64,000 bases of DNA from Haladaptatus litoreus (GTDB lineage: Archaea; Halobacteriota; Halobacteria; Halobacteriales; Haladaptataceae): NCBI RefSeq assembly GCF_900156425.1, contig NZ_FTNO01000004.1:310001-374000 (forward strand), written 5' to 3'. Below the pieces are notes generated by a model. The model had not been told where the DNA came from. It saw only the letters and a list, made by a program, of their open reading frames with translations, and did no database searches. The position numbers were made by a program, and so were the translations under genes. Positions 1 to 9,517 of the stretch are shown piece after piece (positions within the stretch are counted from its first letter, which is position 1; each line of letters begins with the position of its first letter).

Positions 1-76
1 GATGGATAACACACGAGTCTTCAGCGATAAAATCCGCCAGTTCCGCATTACGGACATCTCACCAACCGACCTATAG
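1..76 (+). CDS. 3' end of an unidentified gene (partial)
   Basis: An open frame enters from the left edge and ends in TAG at 74-76. An ATG at position 2 would allow a 24-residue peptide, but this more likely is the tail of a gene outside the window. The product is not recognised. Confidence 0.25.
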   Translation, partial: MDNTRVFSDKIRQFRITDISPTDL

Positions 77-101
77 CGCGACGAAAACGGGGGCGTCACC
101 C

Positions 102-689
102 ATCACCCATCACGCAAGCAGACTTCTCGAACTCGTGGAACGGGACGAGTATCCACACGTGGGATCCAATGTCGCCGCGTGGTGTCGGTGAGCAGGTTGC
201 ACTCACTGACGGAACAGCAACGACAAACCGCCAGTGGGGAATTAGTCTCTACGCGCCTGCGAAAGTCCGTCCGTCGGATTGTTTTGCAGACCTCTCGGGA
301 AAACCGTTAGTTCGGCTACGGATACGAAAGTCGCCCTTGACTCGGTGGATTACGACGAGTCACAGGCGTTCGATACAACGAATAACGAGTATGTCGCGCC
401 TGAGACGGGGAAGTATCGAATTGAGGGCCATGCGATGATTGGATCATTCACTGGGACGGGAGCGTTCCAGTTCCGCGCACAACTCAAATCGAGTGGCGGG
501 ACACTCGATGAGAAGAAACTGATGCACGTGGATACCGCCTATGGCCTTTTATCACCCGATGTCTCGGCTCACACACGACTCACAAAAGGCGATAGTGTCT
601 GGATGGCGGTTTTCCACAACACGGGGGCGTCGGAATCACTACGGGCAGGAGAAGGCAATACGAAATTCCTTGTTGAGCGGATTGAGTGA
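102..689 (+). pseudogene. degraded virus-like (tail or structural-type) protein gene
   Basis: Protein-like sequence appears in successive frames. 102-188 reads LLELVERDEYPHVGSNVAAW, about 185-265 reads GEQVALTDGTATTNRQWG in the next frame, and 279-689 is a long frame. The last contains ETGKYRIEGHAMIG and ends KFLVERIE, which resembles the C-terminal beta-sandwich of halovirus or provirus surface proteins. The best start for the last block would be TTG at 279, with no ribosome site, so I read the whole as one gene broken by frameshifts. A short intact protein from 279 cannot be excluded. The family is inferred from general appearance only. Confidence 0.4.
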
Positions 690-792
690 TATCACCCTAC
701 TGAACGTAATCGCATTTGCTGCGGGTAATTGATTCAGGGAGGGATGGAACATCAGTAACTATATTTGAGTTTGCATTGTAAGCGTATCCAAA

Positions 793-2700
793 TTGACCGT
801 AAAACGTAAACACTCGCTAGTGCGGAAATATTTGACTGACGGCCAGCATCTCGCCGTTCTTCTCTTGATTCTCGGAGTGGCTGGCAGCGCACTCAACGTC
901 GTCATTACCAATCCATACATTCAGACATTCCCGCCCGCACTCGCGGTCGCTGGCGGTCTTGCACTGTTTGAATCGACTGACATAGATCACAGCCTCTCTG
1001 GGTTCGCTCTCGATTGGCGGCTCACGGTATCACTCGCGTTAGGAGTCACAACCGCACTCGGTCTACTCTATCAAGGTGGCGGCGGGCGATCCACTGCCAC
1101 CCTCATGCTGACGGTGCTGCTCTATCTCTGTGCTGCACTTGCCATCGTTTCGAGTGGTGATCTTCGATTGCAAGTCGGCCTCATTCTATTAGCAGGAGTC
1201 GTCCACCGGGCGACGATGCTCTATGCATCTCCTATCCCAATGGGGAGTGACACGATGTTTCACCAGCGGATGGCCGCACAGATTGCCGAAACACATACGC
1301 TCGAACCGCTTGCAGTGGCCGGGAGTAAGCACTACTATTCTCCAATTTACCATCTCTTAGTCAGCAATTCGATGCTCATTCATGGTGTGAACGCGCAGAC
1401 GGCGTCGTTCCTGGTTGTTTCCATCCCGGCGCTCGTTGTGCCGGTGACAGTCGTCGCTGCGGTGTCGAGACAAGAATTTGGATCAACGTATGCTGCACTG
1501 AGCGCCTACTTCGTGACAATTAGTGATGCAATCCTGAAATGGGCTGTCACACCAGCAACCACCACACTCGGATTCGTGCTGGTGAGTTGCATCATTCTTT
1601 GTCTACTCCGAACCTCTCGGAGTTCGCAGCGGGAGTATCACGCGCTCGCCATGGCCCTGTTTGGAGTGTTGATCATCACCCATCAAACGAGTGCATTTAT
1701 TGCGGCGACCGGAATCACACTCCTATATAGTGCTCGGTCGATAGTTGACGGTGTATCGCGAGTACTCCTACCTCTTATCGCGTGGCTGGCCGTTCTCGGA
1801 TCGTGGATGGGGATGCGTTATGCCGGGCCAAACTCACCAGACATCCTAACCCTCATATTCTCGTTGTTTGTGGCGAAGCTCGCGGCGAGTGGGGGAGGTG
1901 GGACAGGAGAACTCCCCGAGTATCTTGACGTGGTTCCAGCAGGATCAGCTGGCCTAACAATCTTGCATACCATCGCCCCTGCGCTCGTGCTTGGTTTCGG
2001 GGTGCTTGGCGGGGTGCTTCTTATCCGTTCACGAAGATCAGGGTGGAACCGCTATTTCGAACTCTTAGTGGTTGCTGGCGGATTGACTGCCGTGGCCTTT
2101 GGTGGGCCGCTCGTCGGCTTCGCTGCGCTCCTCCCATTTCGTTGGTTCCCCTTCATCTATCTCTGTCTTGCGCTCACTGCACCAGCAGGGATTTTGGCCC
2201 TCTCCCGACATCTCCCCCAAACTCCCCGCCCACTGGCAATCTGTGCCGTCCTGATTTGCATCACAGCGTTCATGGGTGGGACATACCTCGGTGCGTTCGA
2301 TAGTCCAGTGTTCGATGATTCGTCACAAGCGATGTCATACGCCTATTCAGCGTCGGAAGTCGAAATGCTGGAGCATTCAGCAAAGTACAACGGGGGAGCA
2401 ACGGTATCTGGCGAACGGCTGAGTACGTTGACTGTTCGACGATGGTTTGATGGAGACAGCGAGGCAGTTCACTACATCGCCAACGAAAATCGAGTTGCCA
2501 CTCCCACAGATGACTTGTTAATCCTTGATCGTCCGTATTCTCACACGGATCACGCATGGTATGATGTTAGTGTTAATGGGACGACACGAAGTGTTGTTGG
2601 AGAGCTGCCATCAGGGTACTTCCAGTGCGGGAAAGACGTTGTTTATTCCGCAGGTAAGTCTTCGATCCGGTACAGTACGGATGGCTGCCGTGGTCTATGA
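793..2700 (+). CDS. GT-C type polytopic membrane protein (putative glycosyltransferase)
   Basis: A 635-residue protein starting at TTG 793, with about 11-13 hydrophobic segments through residue 500 and a C-terminal extracytoplasmic domain of about 110 residues. The first large loop carries the acidic motif PMGSD (Asp153) followed by a YSPIYHLL segment. The 59264-61255 protein has the same arrangement (Asp159, then APLYHLL), so the two are paralogs. This fits the GT-C fold, whose members use lipid-phosphate sugars outside the membrane. The donor and acceptor cannot be read. It lies alone upstream of the glycan genes, with a TATA-like AT-rich stretch at about 758-780. It could also be a flippase-like or non-catalytic relative. 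Confidence 0.6.
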   Translation: MTVKRKHSLVRKYLTDGQHLAVLLLILGVAGSALNVVITNPYIQTFPPALAVAGGLALFESTDIDHSLSGFALDWRLTVSLALGVTTALGLLYQGGGGRSTATLMLTVLLYLCAALAIVSSGDLRLQVGLILLAGVVHRATMLYASPIPMGSDTMFHQRMAAQIAETHTLEPLAVAGSKHYYSPIYHLLVSNSMLIHGVNAQTASFLVVSIPALVVPVTVVAAVSRQEFGSTYAALSAYFVTISDAILKWAVTPATTTLGFVLVSCIILCLLRTSRSSQREYHALAMALFGVLIITHQTSAFIAATGITLLYSARSIVDGVSRVLLPLIAWLAVLGSWMGMRYAGPNSPDILTLIFSLFVAKLAASGGGGTGELPEYLDVVPAGSAGLTILHTIAPALVLGFGVLGGVLLIRSRRSGWNRYFELLVVAGGLTAVAFGGPLVGFAALLPFRWFPFIYLCLALTAPAGILALSRHLPQTPRPLAICAVLICITAFMGGTYLGAFDSPVFDDSSQAMSYAYSASEVEMLEHSAKYNGGATVSGERLSTLTVRRWFDGDSEAVHYIANENRVATPTDDLLILDRPYSHTDHAWYDVSVNGTTRSVVGELPSGYFQCGKDVVYSAGKSSIRYSTDGCRGL

Positions 2701-2715
2701 CAAGAAATCCAGGTC

Positions 2716-2961
2716 TTAACTACTGGCATTTGGTTCCCGCCCGATTAAGAAATAGACACCAATTCCGCCAAATGGGATGCTACCTATGCCAAAAGTCAAA
2801 AGATAGAACGACGGATTGAATCACTCCACACATCGCCTGCCGACAAGGAGGGATGCATCCGGGAAATGGTACAGGAAAAAATCAGTTGAGATGGCTTGTG
2901 CAGCACAAAGCCAGCCCCTGAGTAATAGGGCGAGTACTATAGTGGAGAAATGTTCGCGCAT
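2716..2961 (-). pseudogene. small membrane protein gene with an in-frame TGA
   Basis: Reading on the minus strand from ATG 2961, 46 codons (MREHFSTIVLALLLRGW...) end at TGA 2821-2823. The same frame then continues for 34 codons (FNPSFYLLTFGIGSIPFGG...) to TAA at 2716. The continuation is strongly membrane-like and in phase, so a Trp codon TGG has probably become TGA. The intact protein would have about 81 residues and two membrane segments. The family is not recognised. This accounts for the otherwise empty stretch 2701-3019. Confidence 0.45.
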
Positions 2962-3019
2962 ATGCTTTGTGAAACTGAAGAGATTATAAATAATTTGCTG
3001 TTAGGTACGCGGGACGAGT

Positions 3020-3361
3020 CTAACGAAAGTCTTGAACGTGCAACGGGTGCGTCGTCGATATCCAATCCTCTGGGCTGTTTTCGGAATACAACACGAGATC
3101 TTCATCGTCGATGTAGTCGGTGAGCTGCATCAGTACGACTCCGTCCAACATTCGAAATACAGAAGAATATCCTCGTTTGTACACCCAGTTGACTGAGATA
3201 AATTTTTGCTTTGATTGTAGATGCGTGGAGAGGGCGTAAAGCAGCGGTTGAACTATTAAGACATAGAGTACAGCAGCAATACCGAGAAGAACAATGACAG
3301 TGGATGATTTAGCTTTAGATTTCGTTATGAGGTTAATTCGACCCAAGAAATAAGTTTCCAA
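3020..3361 (-). CDS. small single-pass membrane protein, unknown function
   Basis: 113 residues. A basic N-terminus (TKSKAKSS) is followed by one strong hydrophobic segment at about 22-45 and a soluble, acidic C-terminal part (DYIDDEDLVLYSENSPEDW). The charge pattern suggests the N-terminus inside. It is transcribed away from the GT4 gene; the 150-bp AT-rich gap between them should hold both promoters. I do not recognise the family. Composition is AT-rich like the adjacent GT4 gene, so the two may have arrived together. Confidence 0.5.
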   Translation of the reverse strand: METYFLGRINLITKSKAKSSTVIVLLGIAAVLYVLIVQPLLYALSTHLQSKQKFISVNWVYKRGYSSVFRMLDGVVLMQLTDYIDDEDLVLYSENSPEDWISTTHPLHVQDFR

Positions 3362-3510
3362 TTTTTACGAATTGTGTATCACGACAGTTAAGTCAAAGGA
3401 TATTTCGTTCAGTGGAGATTACAGTACAAAATAGAAGATTTAAAAGTTGAATGTGAGTTTCTTTGATTCAATCGAATCATATAAGTGAGGTAATCCCCTC
3501 GGTAAAGTAG

Positions 3511-4563
3511 ATGGATTCAATCGATGTACTCGTGATTGGGCCAGCTGGTCATACAAGAGGTGGTGTTTCTCAGTATATAAGTGGGCAGCAAAAATATATA
3601 AACGAGAAAATAAATATAGAAGTTCATAATTCAGGAGCTGTTGATGGTGATAATATTCGATCATTGGTGCGCGCCCTTTTCAAATCAGGAGCACAGTTAG
3701 TTTCTCTTCTCACTAAATCTCAGCCAGATATTATCCATATTCATACTGTACATGGTTTCCCCTTCTATCGCAACGCACTTTTTATTTTGTTATCAAAAGC
3801 AATCTGGGAATGTCCAACTATTCTTCATGTGCACGGTTCAACTTTTGATGATTTTCTCAAGTCAGATTCAAAAGCGACCAATTACATTCAGACTAAAGTG
3901 TTTGATTCTGTGGACAATATTATTGTGTTATCAGAATATTGGAAGAGTCTGGTTGAATCCCATACAAATAATTCAAAAGTCGTTATAATTCCTAATGGGG
4001 TTAAAACAGACGAATATTCCCCAAAATTCTCAAGCAAATCACCTGACTTATTATTCGTGTCTGATTTAATTGAGAGAAAGGGGATCAAGGATCTACTTGT
4101 TTCTTTTGAAACGATAGATGCTGACGTGGATCTTCACATCGCAGGAAAAGGTCCTCTTTCTGGATTAGTGAAAGAATATGAGGAAAGAAACAAAAATATA
4201 CATTATCACGGATATGTATCTGAAAAAGAGAAGGCAGAGTTAATTAATTCAGCATCAATTTTCATACTACCAACGTATGCTGAAGGACTTCCTATTGCGG
4301 TTCTTGAAGCAATGGCTGGAGGTAATGCCTTAATTGTAGGTGATGTTGGCAGTATTCCTGAGGTGGTAGGTTCAAAAAACGGCAACATCGTCACACCAGG
4401 GGATCAAAAAGCAATTCAAGAAGCAATTCAGGCGCTTGTGTCATCACCGGATACAACGACTGAAATGGGAAAAGCAAATCGAAAAAAGGCTGTTGAAAAA
4501 TATTCTTGGAAAAAAGTGGATCAGAAATTAACAAAACTATATAAATCACTAGTTGAAAGCTAA
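3511..4563 (+). CDS. glycosyltransferase family 4 (GT-B fold)
   Basis: 350 residues with the layout of a retaining GT-B glycosyltransferase. The N-terminal Rossmann half has GPAGHTRGGVSQY near the start (glycine-rich loop). The C-terminal half has PNGVKTDEYSP, then VSDLIERKGIKDL, and the EX7E motif in YAEGLPIAVLEAMAGG that binds the nucleotide-sugar donor. No membrane segment is present, so it is probably a cytoplasmic enzyme acting on a lipid-linked glycan. The gene is distinctly A/T-rich, with many AAA, ATA and AAT codons, unlike the GC-richer operon at 4637-9097, which suggests separate acquisition. A TATA-like CATATAA lies at about 3478. It is convergent with the DUF354 gene. Confidence 0.85.
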   Translation: MDSIDVLVIGPAGHTRGGVSQYISGQQKYINEKINIEVHNSGAVDGDNIRSLVRALFKSGAQLVSLLTKSQPDIIHIHTVHGFPFYRNALFILLSKAIWECPTILHVHGSTFDDFLKSDSKATNYIQTKVFDSVDNIIVLSEYWKSLVESHTNNSKVVIIPNGVKTDEYSPKFSSKSPDLLFVSDLIERKGIKDLLVSFETIDADVDLHIAGKGPLSGLVKEYEERNKNIHYHGYVSEKEKAELINSASIFILPTYAEGLPIAVLEAMAGGNALIVGDVGSIPEVVGSKNGNIVTPGDQKAIQEAIQALVSSPDTTTEMGKANRKKAVEKYSWKKVDQKLTKLYKSLVES

Positions 4564-4636
4564 TTTAACGCGACTCTGAATCTACTAATCCATGTCAAGT
4601 GAAACAGATCCAAATAGGTACATATATAGTGAGGTT

Positions 4637-5674
4637 TCAATTAAGTCTCTCTTGTACAAGACTCACTACTTCCTCTCTAACTGTTTTCGATCGCGAAATA
4701 TTTGGTACAATATCTGAATTTGAGATGTTTACTAAATATTCAAGGACATCGTCAACACTTCTAGTATGAAGTATTTTATTATTTTCGACCATCATTTGGT
4801 CTACAGAGAGTAATGAATTTGGGAAAAAGGACACTGCTGGCTTATCCATACATCCTGCTTCACGGGCCATCGTTCCCGAGCCAGTGAGTACACACTGCGA
4901 ATGCCATGCAAGTTCCAACCCATTCAGGGCACGCTCAGGAACAAACACACGATTGGATGGATACGGAGTCGCGAACTGCTCGTCACCACGGCCCCGAGGC
5001 AAATAAACCACGTTGAACCCTCGCTCGACCGCTCCGTCCAAGATGTCTGGCACGAGAGATCGTTCGGCGTCGACGTATGCCGCGTCGAGTGCCTCTGGAC
5101 GCACAACAATGTACTCCTCGAACGGGAGCTTGTCGGTAAACGACGAGTCAGGCTCGAAGTCAGCGATGTAGATATCCTCCTTGTATCCATCGTACGCGAT
5201 TATCTGCTCTGGGTCGGCACCCCACTTGGTCAACTCTTCAGTTTCGAACGCCGATGGAACGACGTTGTACGTCGCCTGCGCTTCCAACCGGTTGTACAAC
5301 TCTTCATACTTCAACCCATCCACGTGTGCCGTGATGTCGTTATCAGTAAAGTGAATCGACGGAATACCACGAGCCTTCGATGCGAGAATACACATCGCAT
5401 TTCGCGACGAAAGTGACACGTCTGCAGATGGAGCTTGTGCCATCAGTTGCAGTGTTCGAAGCGGAATGCCGAATTTCCGGAGGAGTGTATTGTCGAAATC
5501 CCGCCCCAACGTCGTATAATCGAATCCGACCTCCTCAGCCAAACCTACTGTTTCCGTCTTTTCACGCACTGTGACGTTTGTCTCAAGATTCGGAAGTGCG
5601 TCCACGAGTCCCCGGAAGAAGAAGGGATGTGAAGGGCTAACGAGATCGATCCATGTCGACGGTCGTCTAACCAT
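4637..5674 (-). CDS. DUF354 family protein (GT-B-like, glycan cluster)
   Basis: 345 residues. DUF354 proteins look like UDP-GlcNAc 2-epimerase/GT-B folds and sit in archaeal and bacterial surface-glycan loci; their reaction is not established. Visible landmarks are an N-terminal DLVSPSHPFFFRGLVDAL, a central VPSAFETEELTKWG and a C-terminal GSGTMAREAGCMDKPAVSFFP, the sugar-nucleotide binding-like loop. It is the last gene of the minus-strand operon, 12 bp after the dehydrogenase gene. A paralog occurs at 58160-59221, also beside a GT2 and a dehydrogenase. Confidence 0.75.
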   Translation of the reverse strand: MVRRPSTWIDLVSPSHPFFFRGLVDALPNLETNVTVREKTETVGLAEEVGFDYTTLGRDFDNTLLRKFGIPLRTLQLMAQAPSADVSLSSRNAMCILASKARGIPSIHFTDNDITAHVDGLKYEELYNRLEAQATYNVVPSAFETEELTKWGADPEQIIAYDGYKEDIYIADFEPDSSFTDKLPFEEYIVVRPEALDAAYVDAERSLVPDILDGAVERGFNVVYLPRGRGDEQFATPYPSNRVFVPERALNGLELAWHSQCVLTGSGTMAREAGCMDKPAVSFFPNSLLSVDQMMVENNKILHTRSVDDVLEYLVNISNSDIVPNISRSKTVREEVVSLVQERLN

Positions 5675-5686
5675 TATTATTTCACT

Positions 5687-6991
5687 TTATATACGGCTGA
5701 CTCTAAACCCTTCCGTGTTCCATCTGTCTTCGTCCAATATCGCCTTTGAGTCAATAACGAGATTATTATTCATAAATCGGGATATGAACAGTGGATCAAT
5801 CTCTTCGAACTCATCGTGGTCTGTCGCAATCACAATAGCATCGGCACCGTCAACTGCTTCCTCTCTGGACAGCAACTGAAGCGTCTGATCATTCACATGA
5901 GGATCATGAAGGGTGATAGAGGGTGAGCTTGACGTATCTACCTCTACACCACCGTCTGGCATAGCTATTTCTTGCTGAGGCGAAACCGCCTGCAGTTCTC
6001 GGGCAAGTTTCAACCCAGGACTCTCACGTGTGTCGCCAACATTTCCTTTGTACGCGACACCAAAAATTGCAATCTTCGTGTCCTCAAGACCACCGAGTTC
6101 TTCCTTAAGGATGTCAATAATATATCCCGACATCCCGTCGTTAACCTCACGAGCGTGTTTGATGAGATCCAGTTCCTCAGAGTTCTGCCCGAGGAACCAC
6201 GGATCCACCGGCAAACAGTGCCCGCCAACACCCGGGCCAGGGTGGTGGATATTCACACGAGGGTGCTCGTTTGCGAGCGAAATCGCTTCACGAGAATCGA
6301 TTTCGTAGTCGTGAGCAAGTTTCGCGATTTCATTAGCAATCGCAATGTTCGCATCACGGAACGTGTTCTGAATAAGCTTCACAAACTCCGCGGTCGTTGC
6401 ATTTGCTGTCGTATGAATCTCGGCTTCGACGAACGACTCGTAGAGACGAACCGCTGCCTCGGTCGAAACGCCGTTGACTCCACCGATAATTCGAGCGTTC
6501 TGTTTCAGCTCGGTAATGATATCTCCTGGAAGGACGGTCTCGGGACAATGTGCCAGCGCGAAGTCCTCACCGGCGTCGAGACCGGATTCTTCAAGAATTG
6601 GACGGAGAACATCAGCTGTCGTTCCTGGTGGCACTGTAGACTCAAGAATAACTGTATCACCAGGTCGAAGATGAGGTTCGATAGCCTGGCCTGCACTTTC
6701 GACGTACTCAAGGCCAGCTTCTTTCGTCTCTCGGTCGAATGGCGTCGGAACGCAAATGATGTGATATTTCGCTTCTACGACTTCGTTACTAATCGTCAAC
6801 TGTTCTGATTCGATTGCCTGCGTGACGAACGCTCGAAGCCCGGGTTCATCGAAGTGAACCTCACCATCACTGAGTCGAGTAACGACTTCCTCGCTTGTAT
6901 CGTACCCGACCACATCATGGTCATAGTTTGCGAACATTGCTGCCGTTGGGAGTCCAATGTATCCCAAGCCGTGAATACAAAGTGTGCTCAT
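5687..6991 (-). CDS. wecC: UDP-N-acetyl-D-mannosamine dehydrogenase-like
   Basis: 434 residues of the UDP-glucose/GDP-mannose dehydrogenase family. The NAD-binding loop is HGLGYIGLPTAAMFA near residue 7. The catalytic cysteine lies in GVGGHCLPVDPWF. The C-terminal UDP-binding domain has FGVAYKGNVGDTRESPG. The enzyme oxidises C6 of a UDP-HexNAc twice to the uronic acid. The adjoining WecB-like epimerase makes UDP-ManNAcA the likely product. The start ATG overlaps the epimerase stop in ATGA at 6988-6991, so translation is probably coupled. The precise sugar is inferred from context. Confidence 0.85.
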   Translation of the reverse strand: MSTLCIHGLGYIGLPTAAMFANYDHDVVGYDTSEEVVTRLSDGEVHFDEPGLRAFVTQAIESEQLTISNEVVEAKYHIICVPTPFDRETKEAGLEYVESAGQAIEPHLRPGDTVILESTVPPGTTADVLRPILEESGLDAGEDFALAHCPETVLPGDIITELKQNARIIGGVNGVSTEAAVRLYESFVEAEIHTTANATTAEFVKLIQNTFRDANIAIANEIAKLAHDYEIDSREAISLANEHPRVNIHHPGPGVGGHCLPVDPWFLGQNSEELDLIKHAREVNDGMSGYIIDILKEELGGLEDTKIAIFGVAYKGNVGDTRESPGLKLARELQAVSPQQEIAMPDGGVEVDTSSSPSITLHDPHVNDQTLQLLSREEAVDGADAIVIATDHDEFEEIDPLFISRFMNNNLVIDSKAILDEDRWNTEGFRVSRI

Positions 6992-8106
6992 TGTGGTGTC
7001 ATCTCCAGTTCTTTTGGTGTTTCTGATTGCTCTACTTCCGTTATAATCTGTTCACCTGCTTCACCGTCGCCAAACGGATTCGTCCAATCACACACAGCCC
7101 CATCCATCTCGATAGCCGAATCCACGATTTCGTCGGTCTCAGCGCCAGCGAGCGTGTTCGCTCCGACATCGATTGTCTCGGGGCGCTCCGTGTTGTCCCG
7201 CATCGTCACGCAGGGAACACCGAGGATGCAGGCTTCCTCCTGCACGCCACCGGAATCCGTGAGAATGAGGCGGGCGTTGCTCTCGAGATTGAGGAAATCG
7301 AGGTAATCCTGTGGTTCGACTAACCGAATCGAATCCGGTACCGAAATGTCGAACTCATCAAGCCGGTTTTCCGCACGCGGATGAATCGGGTAAACGGCGT
7401 CGACATCAAACCGGTCCGCAACTCGGGCAATTCCATCGAGAATCTCTTCAAATCGGTCCTCGTCGTCCACGTTTTCAGCCCGATGAGCGGTTACCAGGAC
7501 AAATTCACTAGGTACCAGTTCTAGTTCATCGAGTATTGCACTTTTTTCCTGTGCGAACTCTCGGTGCTGCTCGACCGCATCCACGACCGTATTACCTGTG
7601 ACGTAAATCCGGTCTTCAGGGATGCCTTCCTCTCGAATTAGATCCGCCGAGTCGACGGTCGGTGCGAACAGATAATCAGCGGCGTGGTCAGTCACTACTC
7701 GATTAATTTCCTCTGGCATGTCACGGTCGAAACTCCGCAACCCGGCTTCGACGTGGCCGAGTTCCATGTCGAGTTTGCTGGTCGCAATCGCACCAGCGAG
7801 TACCGAGTTCGTGTCTCCCTGGACGAGAACCGTTTCTGGTTCTTCATCCTGAAGGATTTCTTCAATACCGACGAGCATCTCTGCGGTCTGGACACCGTGT
7901 GAGTTAGAACCCACACCGAGGTTGTAATCCGGTTCGGGGAGTTCTAACTGCTCGAAAAACACAGCATCGAGTTCCTCAGAGTAGTGTTGCCCCGTGTGAA
8001 TCACGGTGTATTGAACGTCTTGCGATTCACATGCGCGAATAACTGGTGCAAGTTTGATAATCTCCGGACGAGTTCCCAGTACGATTGCAATCTCTGTATC
8101 CGACAT
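6988..8106 (-). CDS. wecB: UDP-N-acetylglucosamine 2-epimerase (non-hydrolysing)
   Basis: 372 residues from ATG 8106, chosen because IVLGTRPEIIKLAPVI then lies right at the N-terminus; a start 4 codons earlier would overlap the previous gene. Family signatures are HTGQHYSEELD, HVEAGLRSFDRDMPEE (active-site His and Glu region), IHPRAENR and TDSGGVQEEA. The enzyme interconverts UDP-GlcNAc and UDP-ManNAc in the cytoplasm. It is the second gene of the operon; the GT2 stop TAA is one base upstream of its ATG and its own stop overlaps the dehydrogenase start. Confidence 0.9.
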   Translation of the reverse strand: MSDTEIAIVLGTRPEIIKLAPVIRACESQDVQYTVIHTGQHYSEELDAVFFEQLELPEPDYNLGVGSNSHGVQTAEMLVGIEEILQDEEPETVLVQGDTNSVLAGAIATSKLDMELGHVEAGLRSFDRDMPEEINRVVTDHAADYLFAPTVDSADLIREEGIPEDRIYVTGNTVVDAVEQHREFAQEKSAILDELELVPSEFVLVTAHRAENVDDEDRFEEILDGIARVADRFDVDAVYPIHPRAENRLDEFDISVPDSIRLVEPQDYLDFLNLESNARLILTDSGGVQEEACILGVPCVTMRDNTERPETIDVGANTLAGAETDEIVDSAIEMDGAVCDWTNPFGDGEAGEQIITEVEQSETPKELEMTPQ

Positions 8107-8107
8107 T

Positions 8108-9097
8108 TTAGACACCAACCTCGTGCACTCGGTCGATCATATTCGAAATCCGATTCAGGATCAATCCACAGAAAATCGCAAGTGTCCCAATAATCGTGGT
8201 GAACCCAGCCACCAGCACCTTTGCAGGATAGAAAATATCTGTTGATTGATAAATAAGGATCGCGTCAAGGCCGTAGAGTCCTCCGGCGATAGTAAGGATT
8301 AGTCCAGGGAGGCCAAAGAAGACCAATGGATGGCGGTCACGAATCAGTTGAAGCATGAACGTCACGACGGTCAGCCCGTGATGAAGCGGGTTGTACGTCT
8401 GTCCATCGATGCCCTCGTATCTGACATCAATCGAAGCCTCCTCAATCGTGAGATCCTCACGCACTGCCGAGTCGATCATTTCGCTTTCGACGCCGATGCC
8501 ATCCGTTTGCAACCGAAGTGAATCGATAGCATCTGGAGAAAATGCACGGAATCCACTCTGTGTATCGGTGAGATTTGCACCGTTCCGACCAGTTGTCAAC
8601 ATATCTAACACCCGCTGACCAAACCGTCTATAAAGCGGTGTTTCGTCGTCAGGATCCTTCTCGAGATACCGACTGCCGATGACGAGATCAGCGCCGCCAT
8701 CGGTAACAGGTTCGGTGACTTGAGGAATGTCGCTTGGCTTGTGCTGCCCGTCGCCATCGATGAGAACGAGGGTATCGCATTCGGTTGCCCGTGCAAACTC
8801 GAGAATCGTTTTTACTGCGCCTCCCTTCCCACGATTTGATTCATGCTGGAGGACTGTTGCACCTGCCTGTTTCGCAATCTCGACAGTCTCGTCAGAACTC
8901 CCATCGTCGACGACCACCACGTGGTCGGCGTACCGTTGTGTTGCGAGGATTGTACTTCCAATTCCGATTTCCTCATTATAAGCCGGGATACCGACCAGGA
9001 GCTCTACTTGCTCATCCTCAGTTGATTGAGCATTAGCATCGGCGCTCGTAGTTTTCTTTACTCCAGTTGTTTTAGACTTCATTCCATCTAGCGTCAT
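8108..9097 (-). CDS. family 2 glycosyltransferase with C-terminal membrane pair (dolichyl-phosphate sugar synthase type)
   Basis: 329 residues. The GT2 domain (about 30-240) has GIPAYNEE, VVVVDDGSSDET, SNRGKGGAVKT and the metal-binding IDGDGQH. Two membrane helices follow at about 255-320. This is the architecture of dolichol-phosphate mannose or glucose synthases such as Haloferax AglJ, which charge a polyprenyl phosphate with a sugar. It is the first gene of the operon to 4637, with the promoter presumably in the very AT-rich 9098-9517. ATG 9097 and ATG 9082 are both possible starts. Confidence 0.8.
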   Translation of the reverse strand: MTLDGMKSKTTGVKKTTSADANAQSTEDEQVELLVGIPAYNEEIGIGSTILATQRYADHVVVVDDGSSDETVEIAKQAGATVLQHESNRGKGGAVKTILEFARATECDTLVLIDGDGQHKPSDIPQVTEPVTDGGADLVIGSRYLEKDPDDETPLYRRFGQRVLDMLTTGRNGANLTDTQSGFRAFSPDAIDSLRLQTDGIGVESEMIDSAVREDLTIEEASIDVRYEGIDGQTYNPLHHGLTVVTFMLQLIRDRHPLVFFGLPGLILTIAGGLYGLDAILIYQSTDIFYPAKVLVAGFTTIIGTLAIFCGLILNRISNMIDRVHEVGV

Positions 9098-9517
9098 TTT
9101 TCACTCCATAATATAAACTATTTTTGTTATTAAATTAACTTTAATAATCCCATTTATCACTAACGACTTGTCCTCATATGAGTTTGTATATACTCAGCCA
9201 CTAAATATCTTCTGTTGGGATCTAATATTTGTAATTTGTATGGATTATACAATATTATATAATGTACTACTTATTTTATTTATTTTTTAAATTTGTAGTT
9301 TTAGTATATTAGATGACGTGGACAAAGAAGAGAGTTAGTGTCATCAGACCAGAATACTAGTATGGAAATGACCTCACTTAACTATCTAGAAGGAAGTTGG
9401 CAGCAAAATCTCAAACCACTGTGTGACTTTTATTACATATAAAACAATATGCGGAAACGTCGTTCTGCCAGTATTATCATATTAGTCCCGAAAAATCAAA
9501 GAGGGGAATAGTTCACA
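9098..9517. other. AT-rich intergenic region with presumed operon promoter
   Basis: 420 bp without a credible gene. The part nearest the GT2 start (9098-9310) is extremely A/T-rich, with several TATA-like runs (for example TATAAACTA near 9112). It fits the promoter region of the minus-strand operon and the 3' flank of the GT-C gene. A 26-codon frame at 9362 has no support. Confidence 0.4.

Noticed and set aside
5972..6808. 278-codon plus-strand frame
   Set aside because: It lies wholly antisense to the dehydrogenase gene, with Arg/Cys/Phe-rich unlikely composition and no motif.
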